Shown here piece after piece: positions 15,803-23,647 of a stretch of DNA of 47,780 nt; the stretch's first letter is position 1, and the number at the start of each line of letters is the position of its first letter. Source of the stretch: Limivivens sp034101475 (GTDB lineage Bacteria > Bacillota > Clostridia > Lachnospirales > Lachnospiraceae). Both the position numbers and the translations under genes were made by a program. The stretch covers positions 1-47,780 of the forward strand of contig JAXEJQ010000091.1 in the NCBI GenBank assembly GCA_034101475.1, given 5' to 3'. The notes under the pieces were generated by a model, which saw nothing but the letters and a program-made list of their open reading frames with translations, was not told the origin of the DNA and ran no database searches.

Positions 15803-16246
15803 TCAATATTCCTCTTCTTCTGCCTCTTCCCCTTCATGGATATCAGACTTGGGTTTTTCCAGCCCTTCAATTTCAATACCCTTCTTTTTCGCATAGTCCC
15901 AAAGAGCTGCGTGGATAGCCTCCTCTGCCAACAGCGAGCAGTGTACTTTGACAGGAGGCAGTCCATCCAGTGCTTCCATCACAGCCTTATTTGTAACCTG
16001 AAGTGCCTCATAAATGGTTTTTCCTTTTACCATCTCCGTAGCCATGCTGCTGGTGGCCACTGCAGCGCCGCAGCCAAAGGTCTTGAATTTCACGTCCTGA
16101 ATAACCTGGTTTTCATCCACATCCAGATAAATCCGCATAATATCACCGCATTTGGCGTTTCCGACTGTGCCGACGCCGCTGGCATTTTCAATTTCTCCTA
16201 CATTTCTGGGATGCTGAAAGTGATCCATCACTTTTTCACTGTACAT
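15803..16246 (-). CDS. nifU: Iron-sulfur cluster assembly scaffold protein NifU/IscU
   Basis: This is the scaffold on which NifS-derived sulfide and iron form [2Fe-2S]/[4Fe-4S] clusters. It has 147 residues, with the three conserved Cys at C33 (GNAKCGD), C59 (KTFGCGAA) and C103 (KVHCSLLAEEA). The IscU-type start MYSEKVMDHFQHPRNVG is complete. The ATG at 16246 follows GGAGGAACGATT. The last 25 residues are an unusual acidic tail (EGEEAEEEEY) not needed for the fold. It lies 83 bases after nifS and next to mnmA. The standalone N-terminal NifU domain is the usual form in Clostridia. Confidence 0.95.
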   Translation of the reverse strand: MYSEKVMDHFQHPRNVGEIENASGVGTVGNAKCGDIMRIYLDVDENQVIQDVKFKTFGCGAAVATSSMATEMVKGKTIYEALQVTNKAVMEALDGLPPVKVHCSLLAEEAIHAALWDYAKKKGIEIEGLEKPKSDIHEGEEAEEEEY

Positions 16247-16329
16247 AATCGTTCCTCCATATTCTTTCTGTGTTTCCTGCATTCTTTTCCGTTTTGTATC
16301 TGCTTTTGAACCTTTGCAGATCGGGATTT

Positions 16330-17508
16330 CTAATGTTTCCTGATAAAATCCTCATACAGCGGCGACATGCTGCGCAGCTTGCCGATGATTTCTTTCAGAT
16401 TCTCCACTACGTAATCAATATCTTCCTTTTCAATCTCCTCATTCAGAGTCAGGCGCAGAGAGCCGTGGGCAATTTCATGAGGCAGTCCGATGGCCAGCAG
16501 CACATGGGACGGATCCAGAGAACCGGAGGTGCACGCCGAACCGCTCGAGCCGCAGATTCCCTTCATATCCAGCATAATCAGCATGGACTCACCCTCTACA
16601 AACTGAAAACTGAAATTGGCATTATTGGGAAGTCGGTCTGTTCGATGCCCGTTCAGTCTGGAAAACGGAATTTCATCCAGCACCCGGCCAATCAGGTAAT
16701 CCCTTGTTGCCCGTTCCTTGGCAGTTCTGGCTTCCATGGTGCTGACCGCGCGCTCCACTGCCTTGCCGAAGCCTACAATCCCCGGAACATTTTCCGTGCC
16801 TGCCCGGCGCTTACGCTCCTGCGCTCCGCCATGGACAAAGGAACGGATCTTCACACCCCTGCGGATGTACAGAAAACCGATTCCTTTGGGGCCGTTCAGT
16901 TTATGACCGCTGGAACTGAGCATATCAATATGATATTCATCCACATTGATGGGCACCTGTCCGAATGCCTGCACGGCATCCGTATGGAATAAAATCCCAT
17001 GCTCTCTGGCAATCTCACCGATCTCCCGAATGGGCTGGATCGTACCGATCTCATTGTTGGCAAACATAACGGAAATCAGAATGGTATCCGGACGGATGGC
17101 TTTTTTCAGTTCCTCCAGCTTCACCACACCGTTCTCGTCCACATCCAGATAGGTCACCTCAAAGCCCTGTTTTTCCAGCCATGCGCAGGTGTGCAGAATC
17201 GCATGATGCTCAATCTTACTGGTAATAATGTGTTTGCCTTTTCCCTGATACGCTTCTGCCGTGGCCTTTAATGCCCAGTTGTCCGCCTCAGAACCGCCGG
17301 CTGTAAAATAAATCTCCTCCTTGGAGGCTCCCAGCGCTTTGGCAATGGTCTCTCTGCTCTTGTCCACCGCCTGTCTGCTCACAGAGGCAAACTCATAAAT
17401 GCTGGATGGATTCCCATAACTTTCCGTAAAGAACGGGAGCATCGCTTCCACTACCTCCGGTGCCGTCCTGGTAGTCGCTGCATTATCCAAATAGATTAAT
17501 TTCTTCAT
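16330..17508 (-). CDS. nifS: Cysteine desulfurase NifS/IscS
   Basis: This PLP enzyme converts cysteine to alanine and an enzyme persulfide, feeding NifU and MnmA. It has 392 residues. The PLP lysine is K203 in SSGHKLNGPKG, the catalytic loop carries C326 in SSGSACTSGS, and substrate residues lie in GNPSSIYEF and NNEIGTIQP. The short active-site loop marks it as group I (IscS/NifS), not SufS. An AGGAGAG site precedes the ATG at 17508, which overlaps the end of the Rrf2 gene by 26 bases, so expression is coupled. Confidence 0.97.
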   Translation of the reverse strand: MKKLIYLDNAATTRTAPEVVEAMLPFFTESYGNPSSIYEFASVSRQAVDKSRETIAKALGASKEEIYFTAGGSEADNWALKATAEAYQGKGKHIITSKIEHHAILHTCAWLEKQGFEVTYLDVDENGVVKLEELKKAIRPDTILISVMFANNEIGTIQPIREIGEIAREHGILFHTDAVQAFGQVPINVDEYHIDMLSSSGHKLNGPKGIGFLYIRRGVKIRSFVHGGAQERKRRAGTENVPGIVGFGKAVERAVSTMEARTAKERATRDYLIGRVLDEIPFSRLNGHRTDRLPNNANFSFQFVEGESMLIMLDMKGICGSSGSACTSGSLDPSHVLLAIGLPHEIAHGSLRLTLNEEIEKEDIDYVVENLKEIIGKLRSMSPLYEDFIRKH

Positions 17509-17986
17509 CGCTTTCTCTCCTAACTGTTTTCGCTTTATGATCGTTTTCTATATTCTGACTTTTCTTTTCTACCAGCCTGCTCTCTTCCACAAGCTGAGAA
17601 AGGTCAATGTCATCCACTGCTTTTGTAATGCTGTCATTAATCCTCTTCCATACATATTTGGCCACACAGAAATCTGCCGTCTCACAGCCTGATTCCTCCT
17701 GCAGTCCGGGACATTCCACAGCATCCAGGCTTCCCTCCAGAGCTCTCAGAATATCGCCCACCGAGATTTCCCCGGCCGGCTTCGCCAGACGATAGCCACC
17801 CTGTGCGCCCCGGCTGCTGACAACCAGACCAGCCTTTTTCAGCTTCGCCACCAGCTGCTCCAGATAACTCTCCGAAATCTGCTGTCTGGCTGCAATGCTG
17901 CTGATGGAAACCGTCTCCTCCTCGCTGTACAGCGCCATGTCAATCATCGCACGCAGGCCATATCTGCCTTTTGTAGAAATTTTCAT
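17483..17986 (-). CDS. Rrf2 family transcriptional regulator (IscR-like)
   Basis: This is the repressor of the downstream iron-sulfur operon, 167 residues. The N-terminal winged helix MKISTKGRYGLRAMIDMAL and the recognition region SESYLEQLVAKLKKAGLVVSSRGAQGGYRLAK are diagnostic. Three Cys at 92, 101 and 107 could hold an iron-sulfur cluster as in IscR, though the spacing (9 and 6) differs from the E. coli protein. The C-terminus has a charged tail overlapping nifS. It starts at the ATG at 17986 with AGGTGATCC. Its own promoter carries a palindromic operator (18007-18025), suggesting autorepression that responds to cluster supply. Confidence 0.93.
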   Translation of the reverse strand: MKISTKGRYGLRAMIDMALYSEEETVSISSIAARQQISESYLEQLVAKLKKAGLVVSSRGAQGGYRLAKPAGEISVGDILRALEGSLDAVECPGLQEESGCETADFCVAKYVWKRINDSITKAVDDIDLSQLVEESRLVEKKSQNIENDHKAKTVRRESDEEINLFG

Positions 17987-18006
17987 CGGATCACCTGCTT
18001 TTTATT

Positions 18007-18025
18007 TCCGACTAATTTACTCGGA
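18007..18025. promoter_or_regulatory. Candidate Rrf2/IscR operator
   Basis: TCCGACTAATTTACTCGGA is a 19-bp palindrome with a single mismatched pair. It lies just downstream of the predicted -10 of the rrf2-nifS-nifU-mnmA promoter, where bound repressor would block initiation. Confidence 0.65.
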
Positions 18026-18037
18026 TTTCACATTCAG

Positions 18038-18066
18038 AATATATCACTCTGAAACCGTTCTGTCAA
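18038..18066 (-). promoter_or_regulatory. Promoter of the rrf2-nifS-nifU-mnmA operon
   Basis: The minus strand reads TTGACA (18066-18061), a 17-bp spacer, then TATATT (18043-18038), about 50 bases before the Rrf2 start. Confidence 0.8.
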
Positions 18067-18130
18067 GTCCCTGAATCGAATATACTGTAAGAAAAGTTAC
18101 CACTTACCGTTGATGGAGGTTACAGATCCC

Positions 18131-19645
18131 ATGAAATCGGAACATCCTCTCTGGCGCGGCGCCCTGATTCTGACTGCCGCCGGTTTTGCCAGCCGCCTGA
18201 TTGGCTTCTTCTATAGAATATTCCTCTCCCAGGCGATTGGTGCAGAAGGAGTAGGGCTTTATCAGCTGGTCTTTCCCGTCTATGCCACGGCCTTCTCCCT
18301 GACAGCTTCCGGCATCCAGACAGCCATTTCCCGACACGTTTCTGCCAGAATTGCCCGGAAAGATCATGCGGGAGCCAGGAATATCCTGTCTGCCGGGCTG
18401 ATTCTCTCCTTTGGCCTTTCTCTGGCCTGCGCCCTGATCGTAAACGTTCAGGCGGACTTTATTGCCGTGCACCTTCTTATGGAACCGCGCTGCGCATCCC
18501 TTTTGCGAATCATCGCCTGGGCAGCACCCTTTGGCTGCATCCATTCCTGTCTCCATGGATATTTCTACGCTCTGAAGCGTGCAGATGTCCCTGCCCTTTC
18601 CCAGCTGATCGAACAGTTGTCCCGTATCGCCGCTTCCTACCTGATTTTCTGCCTGTTTCTGGAAAAAGGCCTGACACCCACACCCATTCTGGCCGCCGGC
18701 GGCATGGTCGCCGGAGAACTAGTATCTACCTTTTTTACAGTGGGCGCATTCCTGTTCCGTGAAAAACCCCTGTCCGGGAGACGCATTTTTCCGGACAGCC
18801 AGGCTTTCTCCAGCATTTTTTCCATGGCGGCTCCCCTGACCCTGAACCGCACAATGCTGAATCTGCTTCACAGTGTCGAAGCCGCCTGCATTCCCTGGCA
18901 GCTCCAGCGATACGGCCTCACCTCCAGTGAAGCTTTAAGCCTTTACGGGGTACTGACCGGTATGGCCATGCCTCTGGTGCTCTTTCCATCTGCCATTACA
19001 AACGCTCTCTCCACCATGCTGCTTCCTTCTGTATCAGAGGATCTGTCTCTGGATAAAACGGACAACATCCGGCGGACTGTGGAACGCACCATCGGCTCCA
19101 GCCTCTGGCTTGGAATTTTCTGTACCGGGGCCTTTCTGCTGACCGGCGAAAAGCTGGGAAACCTGCTGTTCCACTCCCCGGAAGTCGGCCCCTTCATCCT
19201 GGTGCTGGCCTGGCTCTGCCCCTTCCTGTACCTTGGCGCCACCATGACAAGTATTTTAAATGGAATGGGAAAAACGCTGCTGACCTTTTTCCAGCATATG
19301 GCGTCCCTGATCCTCCGGATTCTGTTTGTCTGTTTTGCCATTCCGGTTTATGGAATTCTGGGCTACCTCTGGGGAATGCTGGCCAGCGAACTGCTGCTGT
19401 CCTTCCTGACTCTGGTTTCCCTGTACCGCGGGCTGCATTTTCAGATTCAGTTTCGCTCCTGGATCATCTGTCCCTGCGCAGCCATGACCGTCAGTGCCGG
19501 CGTTTATCTGTTTTTTACATCGCTGCTGAACCTTCTGGAAAGTCATACAGCCTTTTCCCTGCCTGAAATGATCGGACTGATTCTGAACGGTTCTTTAATG
19601 GCTGCCTGCTTTTTCTTTTTCATGTATCAGATCCATGATGAATAG
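18131..19645 (+). CDS. Polysaccharide biosynthesis/SpoVB-like lipid flippase (MOP superfamily)
   Basis: This is a polytopic membrane protein of 504 residues with about 12-14 predicted helices. It is of the SpoVB/MurJ-like group that flips lipid-linked cell-wall or cortex precursors. The N-terminal pattern GALILTAAGFASRLIGFFYRIFLSQAIGAEGVGLYQL is diagnostic for SpoVB-type flippases. Later segments such as GVLTGMAMPLVLFPSAITNALSTMLLP also fit. The ATG at 18131 has GGAGGT ten bases upstream; the ATG at 18110 lacks a ribosome site. It is divergent from the rrf2 operon and followed by two coat-like genes, which supports a sporulation role. Which of the several SpoVB paralogues it is cannot be said. 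Confidence 0.88.
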   Translation: MKSEHPLWRGALILTAAGFASRLIGFFYRIFLSQAIGAEGVGLYQLVFPVYATAFSLTASGIQTAISRHVSARIARKDHAGARNILSAGLILSFGLSLACALIVNVQADFIAVHLLMEPRCASLLRIIAWAAPFGCIHSCLHGYFYALKRADVPALSQLIEQLSRIAASYLIFCLFLEKGLTPTPILAAGGMVAGELVSTFFTVGAFLFREKPLSGRRIFPDSQAFSSIFSMAAPLTLNRTMLNLLHSVEAACIPWQLQRYGLTSSEALSLYGVLTGMAMPLVLFPSAITNALSTMLLPSVSEDLSLDKTDNIRRTVERTIGSSLWLGIFCTGAFLLTGEKLGNLLFHSPEVGPFILVLAWLCPFLYLGATMTSILNGMGKTLLTFFQHMASLILRILFVCFAIPVYGILGYLWGMLASELLLSFLTLVSLYRGLHFQIQFRSWIICPCAAMTVSAGVYLFFTSLLNLLESHTAFSLPEMIGLILNGSLMAACFFFFMYQIHDE

Positions 19646-19704
19646 TTTCTCCTTTTTCGTACATACTAAACCTGTAATTACGACCCATCAAAGGAGGTAT
19701 TCAC

Positions 19705-19890
19705 ATGAATGAAATTTCAGAACTGGATCTGCAGAACCTGCGTCATCTCATCGGCGGCTATACCACCAATCACTGCAAGATGACTGCTTACGCATCCGAA
19801 GCCACAGATCCGGGAGTCAAACAGTTTTTCCAGAAATCCGCACAGTCTGCCATGCAGTCCAAGCAGCAGCTGATGCAGTTTCTGCAGTAG
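19705..19890 (+). CDS. Small CotF-like spore coat protein
   Basis: This is a 61-residue soluble protein that is almost entirely helical and Gln-rich, with the core YTTNHCKMTAYASEATDPGVKQFFQKSAQSA. Small proteins with this ferritin-like two-helix pattern are annotated as coat F-type spore coat proteins in Clostridia. An AAAGGAGGT ribosome site lies at ideal spacing before the ATG. The paired gene 70 bases downstream has a related pattern, so they may form a helical-bundle heteromer. Sporulation expression is likely but no clear sporulation-sigma promoter was identified. Confidence 0.75.
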   Translation: MNEISELDLQNLRHLIGGYTTNHCKMTAYASEATDPGVKQFFQKSAQSAMQSKQQLMQFLQ

Positions 19891-19959
19891 AATCCCAAAG
19901 AAAAAACGCAGACCTATTTGACGATCACCCCGAATTATTAAAAATCCAGGAGGGAAAAC

Positions 19960-20217
19960 ATGGACGAGAAAACAATGGTATCCGATACACTGGTCGGAAT
20001 CAACAGCGACCTGGTCAGACTTGGGGAAATGATTACCCAGACCGAGAATCCGCAGCTTAAAAATACTCTGAAGCAGATGCGCAATCAATGCGAAACCTCT
20101 CAGGAGGAAATTTATCAGATTGCACGAAGCAAACAGTATTATGTACCTGCCTCAGCGGCTACACCGGAGGAAATCCAGCATGTACGCCAGGTACTGACGC
20201 AGATGAGCCAGAGCTGA
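19960..20217 (+). CDS. CotF-like spore coat protein
   Basis: This is an 85-residue helical protein with the segment DTLVGINSDLVRLGEMITQTENPQLKNTLKQMRNQCETSQEEIYQIA and a short Tyr-containing linker (KQYYVPASAAT) typical of CotF-like coat proteins. CAGGAGGG precedes the ATG. It lies directly after the 61-residue coat-like gene and is probably cotranscribed with it. Identification rests on composition, size and neighbours; no catalytic residues are expected. Confidence 0.75.
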   Translation: MDEKTMVSDTLVGINSDLVRLGEMITQTENPQLKNTLKQMRNQCETSQEEIYQIARSKQYYVPASAATPEEIQHVRQVLTQMSQS

Positions 20218-20266
20218 CAGCTGCTCTGCATCCCACATCTTAAGAACTCTGTAAGAATTTCATCTC

Positions 20267-20295
20267 TTGCCACGGGCTGCAATTTGTGGCATAAT
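20267..20295 (+). promoter_or_regulatory. Promoter of the cell-wall repeat protein
   Basis: TTGCCA (20267-20272), a 17-bp spacer, then CATAAT (20290-20295). A 9-bp perfect hairpin, CAGCCTGCC-ATCC-GGCAGGCTG (20319-20340), stands in the leader just before the GGAGG site. It has no U tract, so it may stabilise the mRNA 5' end. Confidence 0.65.
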
Positions 20296-20360
20296 GAAAC
20301 CAACCGGGACTGCAAAACCAGCCTGCCATCCGGCAGGCTGTACATATTCAGGAGGATTTT

Positions 20361-21056
20361 ATGCATAAGAAACTGCTTCATTTCTGTACACTCGTCTTTG
20401 CCGTGACCTTTTTGTTCCTGTGCTCCGGCACTGCGGAAGCTGCCACCTACGAGTGGAAGTTCAATAAAGACACCCTGCAGCTTCAGTGGGTGAACACGGA
20501 AACCGGACGTCCTGTCCGTTCCAAATTTGTCAGGATCAAAGGCTATGTCTATTATTTTGATAAAAATGGATTTGCCTGTACCGGCTGGACGGAAATCAAG
20601 GGCAGCACCTATTATTTCGATGCCAGCGGGGCCATGGTTACAGAGACCTGGGTGAATAACCGGTACCTGATGAAAAACGGAAAGATGGCGAAAAGCCGCT
20701 GGATTACCGATGCGGACGGTCTGAAAGCCTATGTAGGCGCGGACGGCGTGGTCATCCCGAACTATAAAAAGAACGTCACGGTCGGGCTGAAGAAAAACTC
20801 CAAAGGCGTCCGTTTCCGTCAGGCGGACGGTACCTATGCCAGGAAGCAATGGGTTCGCTGGAAAGGATACTGGTACTATTTCTACAGCAATGGCTATATG
20901 GCTACTCAGGCATTTATCGGGAATCATTACGTGGGGCGGAATGGACGGATGGTGACCAGTCGGACGGTTACCGTCGGCAAATACCGCTATACCTTTGACA
21001 AAGACGGAGAAATTCTGAAAAAAGTAAAAGTAACCACAAAAACCACAAAAAAATAA
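20361..21056 (+). CDS. Secreted cell-wall-binding repeat protein (choline-binding-type repeats)
   Basis: This is a 231-residue exported protein. The signal peptide MHKKLLHFCTLVFAVTFLFLCSGTAEA ends in an AEA type I site. The rest is a series of aromatic repeats of the CW_binding/choline-binding family: YVYYFDKNGFACTGW, STYYFDASGAMVTETW, NRYLMKNGKMAKSRW, YWYYFYSNGYMATQAF and KYRYTFDKDGEI. There is no catalytic domain, so it is a wall-associated binding protein, not a lysin. The C-terminus is a Lys/Thr tail. It has its own promoter and follows coat genes, so a spore or cell-surface role is possible. The ligand, choline-decorated teichoic acid or glucan, is unknown. Confidence 0.85.
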   Translation: MHKKLLHFCTLVFAVTFLFLCSGTAEAATYEWKFNKDTLQLQWVNTETGRPVRSKFVRIKGYVYYFDKNGFACTGWTEIKGSTYYFDASGAMVTETWVNNRYLMKNGKMAKSRWITDADGLKAYVGADGVVIPNYKKNVTVGLKKNSKGVRFRQADGTYARKQWVRWKGYWYYFYSNGYMATQAFIGNHYVGRNGRMVTSRTVTVGKYRYTFDKDGEILKKVKVTTKTTKK

Positions 21057-21058
21057 AA

Positions 21059-21079
21059 GATGCGCCCTGGGGGCGCATC
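21059..21079 (-). terminator. Intrinsic terminator of glycogen synthase 1
   Basis: On the minus strand GATGCGCCC pairs with GGGCGCATC around a 3-nt loop and is followed by TTTTATTTTTTT. It lies about 40 bases after the glycogen synthase stop. Confidence 0.75.
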
Positions 21080-21083
21080 CGGA

Positions 21084-21121
21084 AAGCGGCATCCGTGAAA
21101 TCCGGATGCCGCTTTTTCTTT
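21084..21121 (+). terminator. Intrinsic terminator of the cell-wall repeat gene
   Basis: On the plus strand AAGCGGCATCCG pairs with CGGATGCCGCTT and is followed by TTTCTTTTT. It forms a back-to-back terminator pair between convergent genes. Confidence 0.85.
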
Positions 21122-22564
21122 TTATCCAATCAGCCAGTCGTACATCTCTGCATACTTGGAAGCAGATACATTCCAGGAGAAATCTGCCGCCATCGCACGG
21201 TCAACCATCTTGTTCCATTCACGCTTCTTCTGATAATAAACATATTCTGCGTACTTCACCGTGTTGAACATTTCGTGCGCGTTATAGTTTGCAAAGCTGA
21301 AACCGGTACCGGTACTTTCATATTCATTGTACGGTATCACCGTATCCTTCAGTCCGCCTGTTTCTCTGACAATCGGGAGCGTACCATAGCGAAGACTCAT
21401 CAGCTGGCTCAGACCGCAGGGCTCAAACAGGGAAGGCATCAGGAACGCGTCGCAGGACGCATAAATCTTATGGGACAGCGCTTCGGAATAGAAAATATTC
21501 GCAGATACCTTTCCGGAATATTTCCAGGCAAAATGCCGGAACATATTTTCGTATTTTTCCTCACCGGTTCCCAGTACAACAAGCTGGATATCCTGCTGAC
21601 ACAGCTCGTCCATCATATAGGCAATCAGGTCAATGCCCTTCTGATCTGTCAGACGGGATACAATTCCGATCATAAATTTCCGGTCATCCTGCTCCAGACC
21701 AAGCTCTTCCTGCAGCGCCCGTTTATTTTTCACTTTCTCTTTCCGGAAATTCTTTGCCGAATAGTTCTTCGCAATAAACGCATCGGTTTCCGGATTGTAT
21801 TCTTCATAATCAATTCCATTTACAATACCACGAAGGCTGTTGGCTCTGGCATTCATCAGGCCGTCCAGATGTTCACCGTAGAACGGTGTCTTTATCTCCT
21901 CGGCGTAAGTATTGCTGACTGTTGTAATCGCATCTGCATAAACGAGGCCGCCCTTTAAGAAATTGGCATCCCCGTAGGCTTCCAGTTTATCCGGTGTAAA
22001 ATAATAAGAAGGAAGTCCGGTAATATTCTGAACCGTTTTCACATCCCAGATTCCCTGGAATTTCAGGTTGTGGATGGTCATAACCGTCTTGATCCGGCTG
22101 TAAAACTCATCCGCGTAAAAGCATGCCTTCAGGAAAACAGGTACCAGACCTGTCTGCCAGTCATGGCAATGAATAAGATCCGGCTGGAATCCAACCGTCG
22201 GAAGCAGGGAAATCGCTGCCTTTGAGAAGAATGCAAACTTCTCAATATCCTCATAAATGTTTCCATAGGGCTTCGGCCCTGCAAAATAATATTCGTTATC
22301 TACAAAATAGAACTGGATCCCGTCATAAACCAGCCCTAAAACCCCCACGTACTGGCTGCGCCAGCCCAAATCCATATAAAAATGGGTGATGTACTGCATT
22401 TGAGACTTGTACTCTTCCTTCATGCACATATATTTGGGAAGCACGACCCGTACATCGTACTCCTCTTTATTAAAACATTTCGGCAGGGAACCGACCACAT
22501 CTGCCAGTCCACCGGTTTTAATAAAAGGTACACTTTCTGAAGCTACAAACAATACCTTCTTCAT
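21122..22564 (-). CDS. glgA: Glycogen synthase (ADP-glucose type), standard length
   Basis: This GT5 glycosyltransferase transfers glucose from ADP-glucose to the growing alpha-1,4-glucan. It has 480 residues, the normal GlgA length. The ADP-glucose-binding KTGGLADV motif is at residues 16-23. The catalytic-cleft motifs HCHDWQTGLVP, IVNGIDY, SRLTDQKGIDL, MPSLFEPCGLSQL and ETGGLKDTV are all present. An AGGAGG site precedes the ATG at 22564. No other glg genes are adjacent, and spo0A lies directly upstream. It is a paralogue of the tailed synthase at 39118-41058, sharing every motif. Confidence 0.95.
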   Translation of the reverse strand: MKKVLFVASESVPFIKTGGLADVVGSLPKCFNKEEYDVRVVLPKYMCMKEEYKSQMQYITHFYMDLGWRSQYVGVLGLVYDGIQFYFVDNEYYFAGPKPYGNIYEDIEKFAFFSKAAISLLPTVGFQPDLIHCHDWQTGLVPVFLKACFYADEFYSRIKTVMTIHNLKFQGIWDVKTVQNITGLPSYYFTPDKLEAYGDANFLKGGLVYADAITTVSNTYAEEIKTPFYGEHLDGLMNARANSLRGIVNGIDYEEYNPETDAFIAKNYSAKNFRKEKVKNKRALQEELGLEQDDRKFMIGIVSRLTDQKGIDLIAYMMDELCQQDIQLVVLGTGEEKYENMFRHFAWKYSGKVSANIFYSEALSHKIYASCDAFLMPSLFEPCGLSQLMSLRYGTLPIVRETGGLKDTVIPYNEYESTGTGFSFANYNAHEMFNTVKYAEYVYYQKKREWNKMVDRAMAADFSWNVSASKYAEMYDWLIG

Positions 22565-22610
22565 ATGCTCTTCCTCCTGCGATACATTTACATTGCATTT
22601 TATTAATACA

Positions 22611-22639
22611 ATTATACCGCATTTCCCATAAAATGAAAA
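22611..22639 (-). promoter_or_regulatory. Promoter of glycogen synthase 1
   Basis: TTTTCA (22639-22634), a 17-bp spacer, then TATAAT (22616-22611) on the minus strand, between the spo0A stop and the glycogen synthase start. The -10 is perfect and the -35 weak. Confidence 0.6.
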
Positions 22640-22642
22640 GCA

Positions 22643-23440
22643 TTATCTGTTTTTATATTCAAGTCTGATTTTATCTGCAATCAAGGCAATAAATTCGGAA
22701 TTCGTCGGTTTCCCTTTCCCTCCGTTCACCGTATAACCGAACAGTTCGTCAATGGTGTCCATCTTTCCCCTGCTCCAGGCCACCTCAATGGCATGGCGGA
22801 TGGCCCGTTCCACCCGGCTGGGAGTCGTCTGATGCTTTTTCGCAATGGTCGGATACAGAATCTTCGTAATCGAATTCAGCATCTCCATATCCTGTACCGA
22901 CATGATAATGGAATCTCTCAGATACTGATAGCCTTTGATATGTGCCGGAACACCGATTTCATGAATAATGTTTGTCACATCGGTTTCCAGATTCCGGTCC
23001 ATATATTCCTGCTTGCTCTCATACGCGTTGACCTTCCGCACCTGAGTGAAATTCTTCTCCCGCTGGACTCTTGTCTGTTTGATCCGGTTGATTACCATAT
23101 CATTGTCGAAGGGTTTCAAAATATAGTAATCCGCGCCAAGATCGAAGGCATTCTCTGTAATCTTCTCCTGTCCCACCGCGGAAATCACAATAAAAGCAGG
23201 ATGTTTCTTCACCGTCTTATCATGATTCACCCGGTCCATCACGGTCAGCCCGTCAATCTTCGGCATGATAATATCCAGAAGTACCACGTCCGGCTGTTTC
23301 TGACGGATAATGTCGTACAGCGCTTCGCCGTCTCCTGCTTTTCCCACAACCTGCAGTTCTTCATCCTGGCTGACAATATGTTCCAGAAGCGACAGGACTC
23401 TTTCGTTGTCGTCTGCAATTGCTATATTTAATTTTTCCAT
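22643..23440 (-). CDS. spo0A: Sporulation transcription factor Spo0A
   Basis: This is the response regulator that commits the cell to sporulation. It has 265 residues. The receiver domain has the acidic pocket D10-D11, phospho-acceptor D56 in VVLLDIIMP, and the conserved Lys in YYILKPFDND. The C-terminal Spo0A DNA-binding domain includes TPSRVERAIRHAIEVAWSRG and the end NSEFIALIADKIRLEYKN. The ATG at 23440 with AAGGAG was preferred over one 15 bases upstream that precedes the ribosome site. 0A-like boxes lie upstream of its promoter, suggesting autoregulation. This is the clearest marker that the organism belongs to a spore-forming Clostridia lineage. Confidence 0.97.
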   Translation of the reverse strand: MEKLNIAIADDNERVLSLLEHIVSQDEELQVVGKAGDGEALYDIIRQKQPDVVLLDIIMPKIDGLTVMDRVNHDKTVKKHPAFIVISAVGQEKITENAFDLGADYYILKPFDNDMVINRIKQTRVQREKNFTQVRKVNAYESKQEYMDRNLETDVTNIIHEIGVPAHIKGYQYLRDSIIMSVQDMEMLNSITKILYPTIAKKHQTTPSRVERAIRHAIEVAWSRGKMDTIDELFGYTVNGGKGKPTNSEFIALIADKIRLEYKNR

Positions 23441-23537
23441 AAAGCACTCCTTCATCTATCTTTACAAATTTGTCATTTGCTCGGCAGCATTTGTCGGGGG
23501 CCCTTGCCAAAATGTGTCAGGAACAAAAACTACTTGT

Positions 23538-23566
23538 ATTATAGTAAGAACCCGGCTCTTTCGCAA
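23538..23566 (-). promoter_or_regulatory. Vegetative promoter of spo0A
   Basis: TTGCGA (23566-23561), a 17-bp spacer, then TATAAT (23543-23538) on the minus strand, about 100 bases before the spo0A start. Confidence 0.75.
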
Positions 23567-23585
23567 GAAAAACTTGTCTTGCAAA

Positions 23586-23602
23586 AGCGACAGGATTCGA
23601 CA
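23586..23602 (-). promoter_or_regulatory. Tandem 0A-like boxes upstream of the spo0A promoter
   Basis: On the minus strand TGTCGAA (23602-23596) and TGTCGCT (23592-23586) are spaced by 10 bp, about 20 bases upstream of the -35. TGTCGAA is the known core of the Spo0A box; the second box has two changes. Confidence 0.55.
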
Positions 23603-23647
23603 CGCCCCGGATCCTTCCCACGGAAAAAGCGCTGGAAACCGGCTCTC

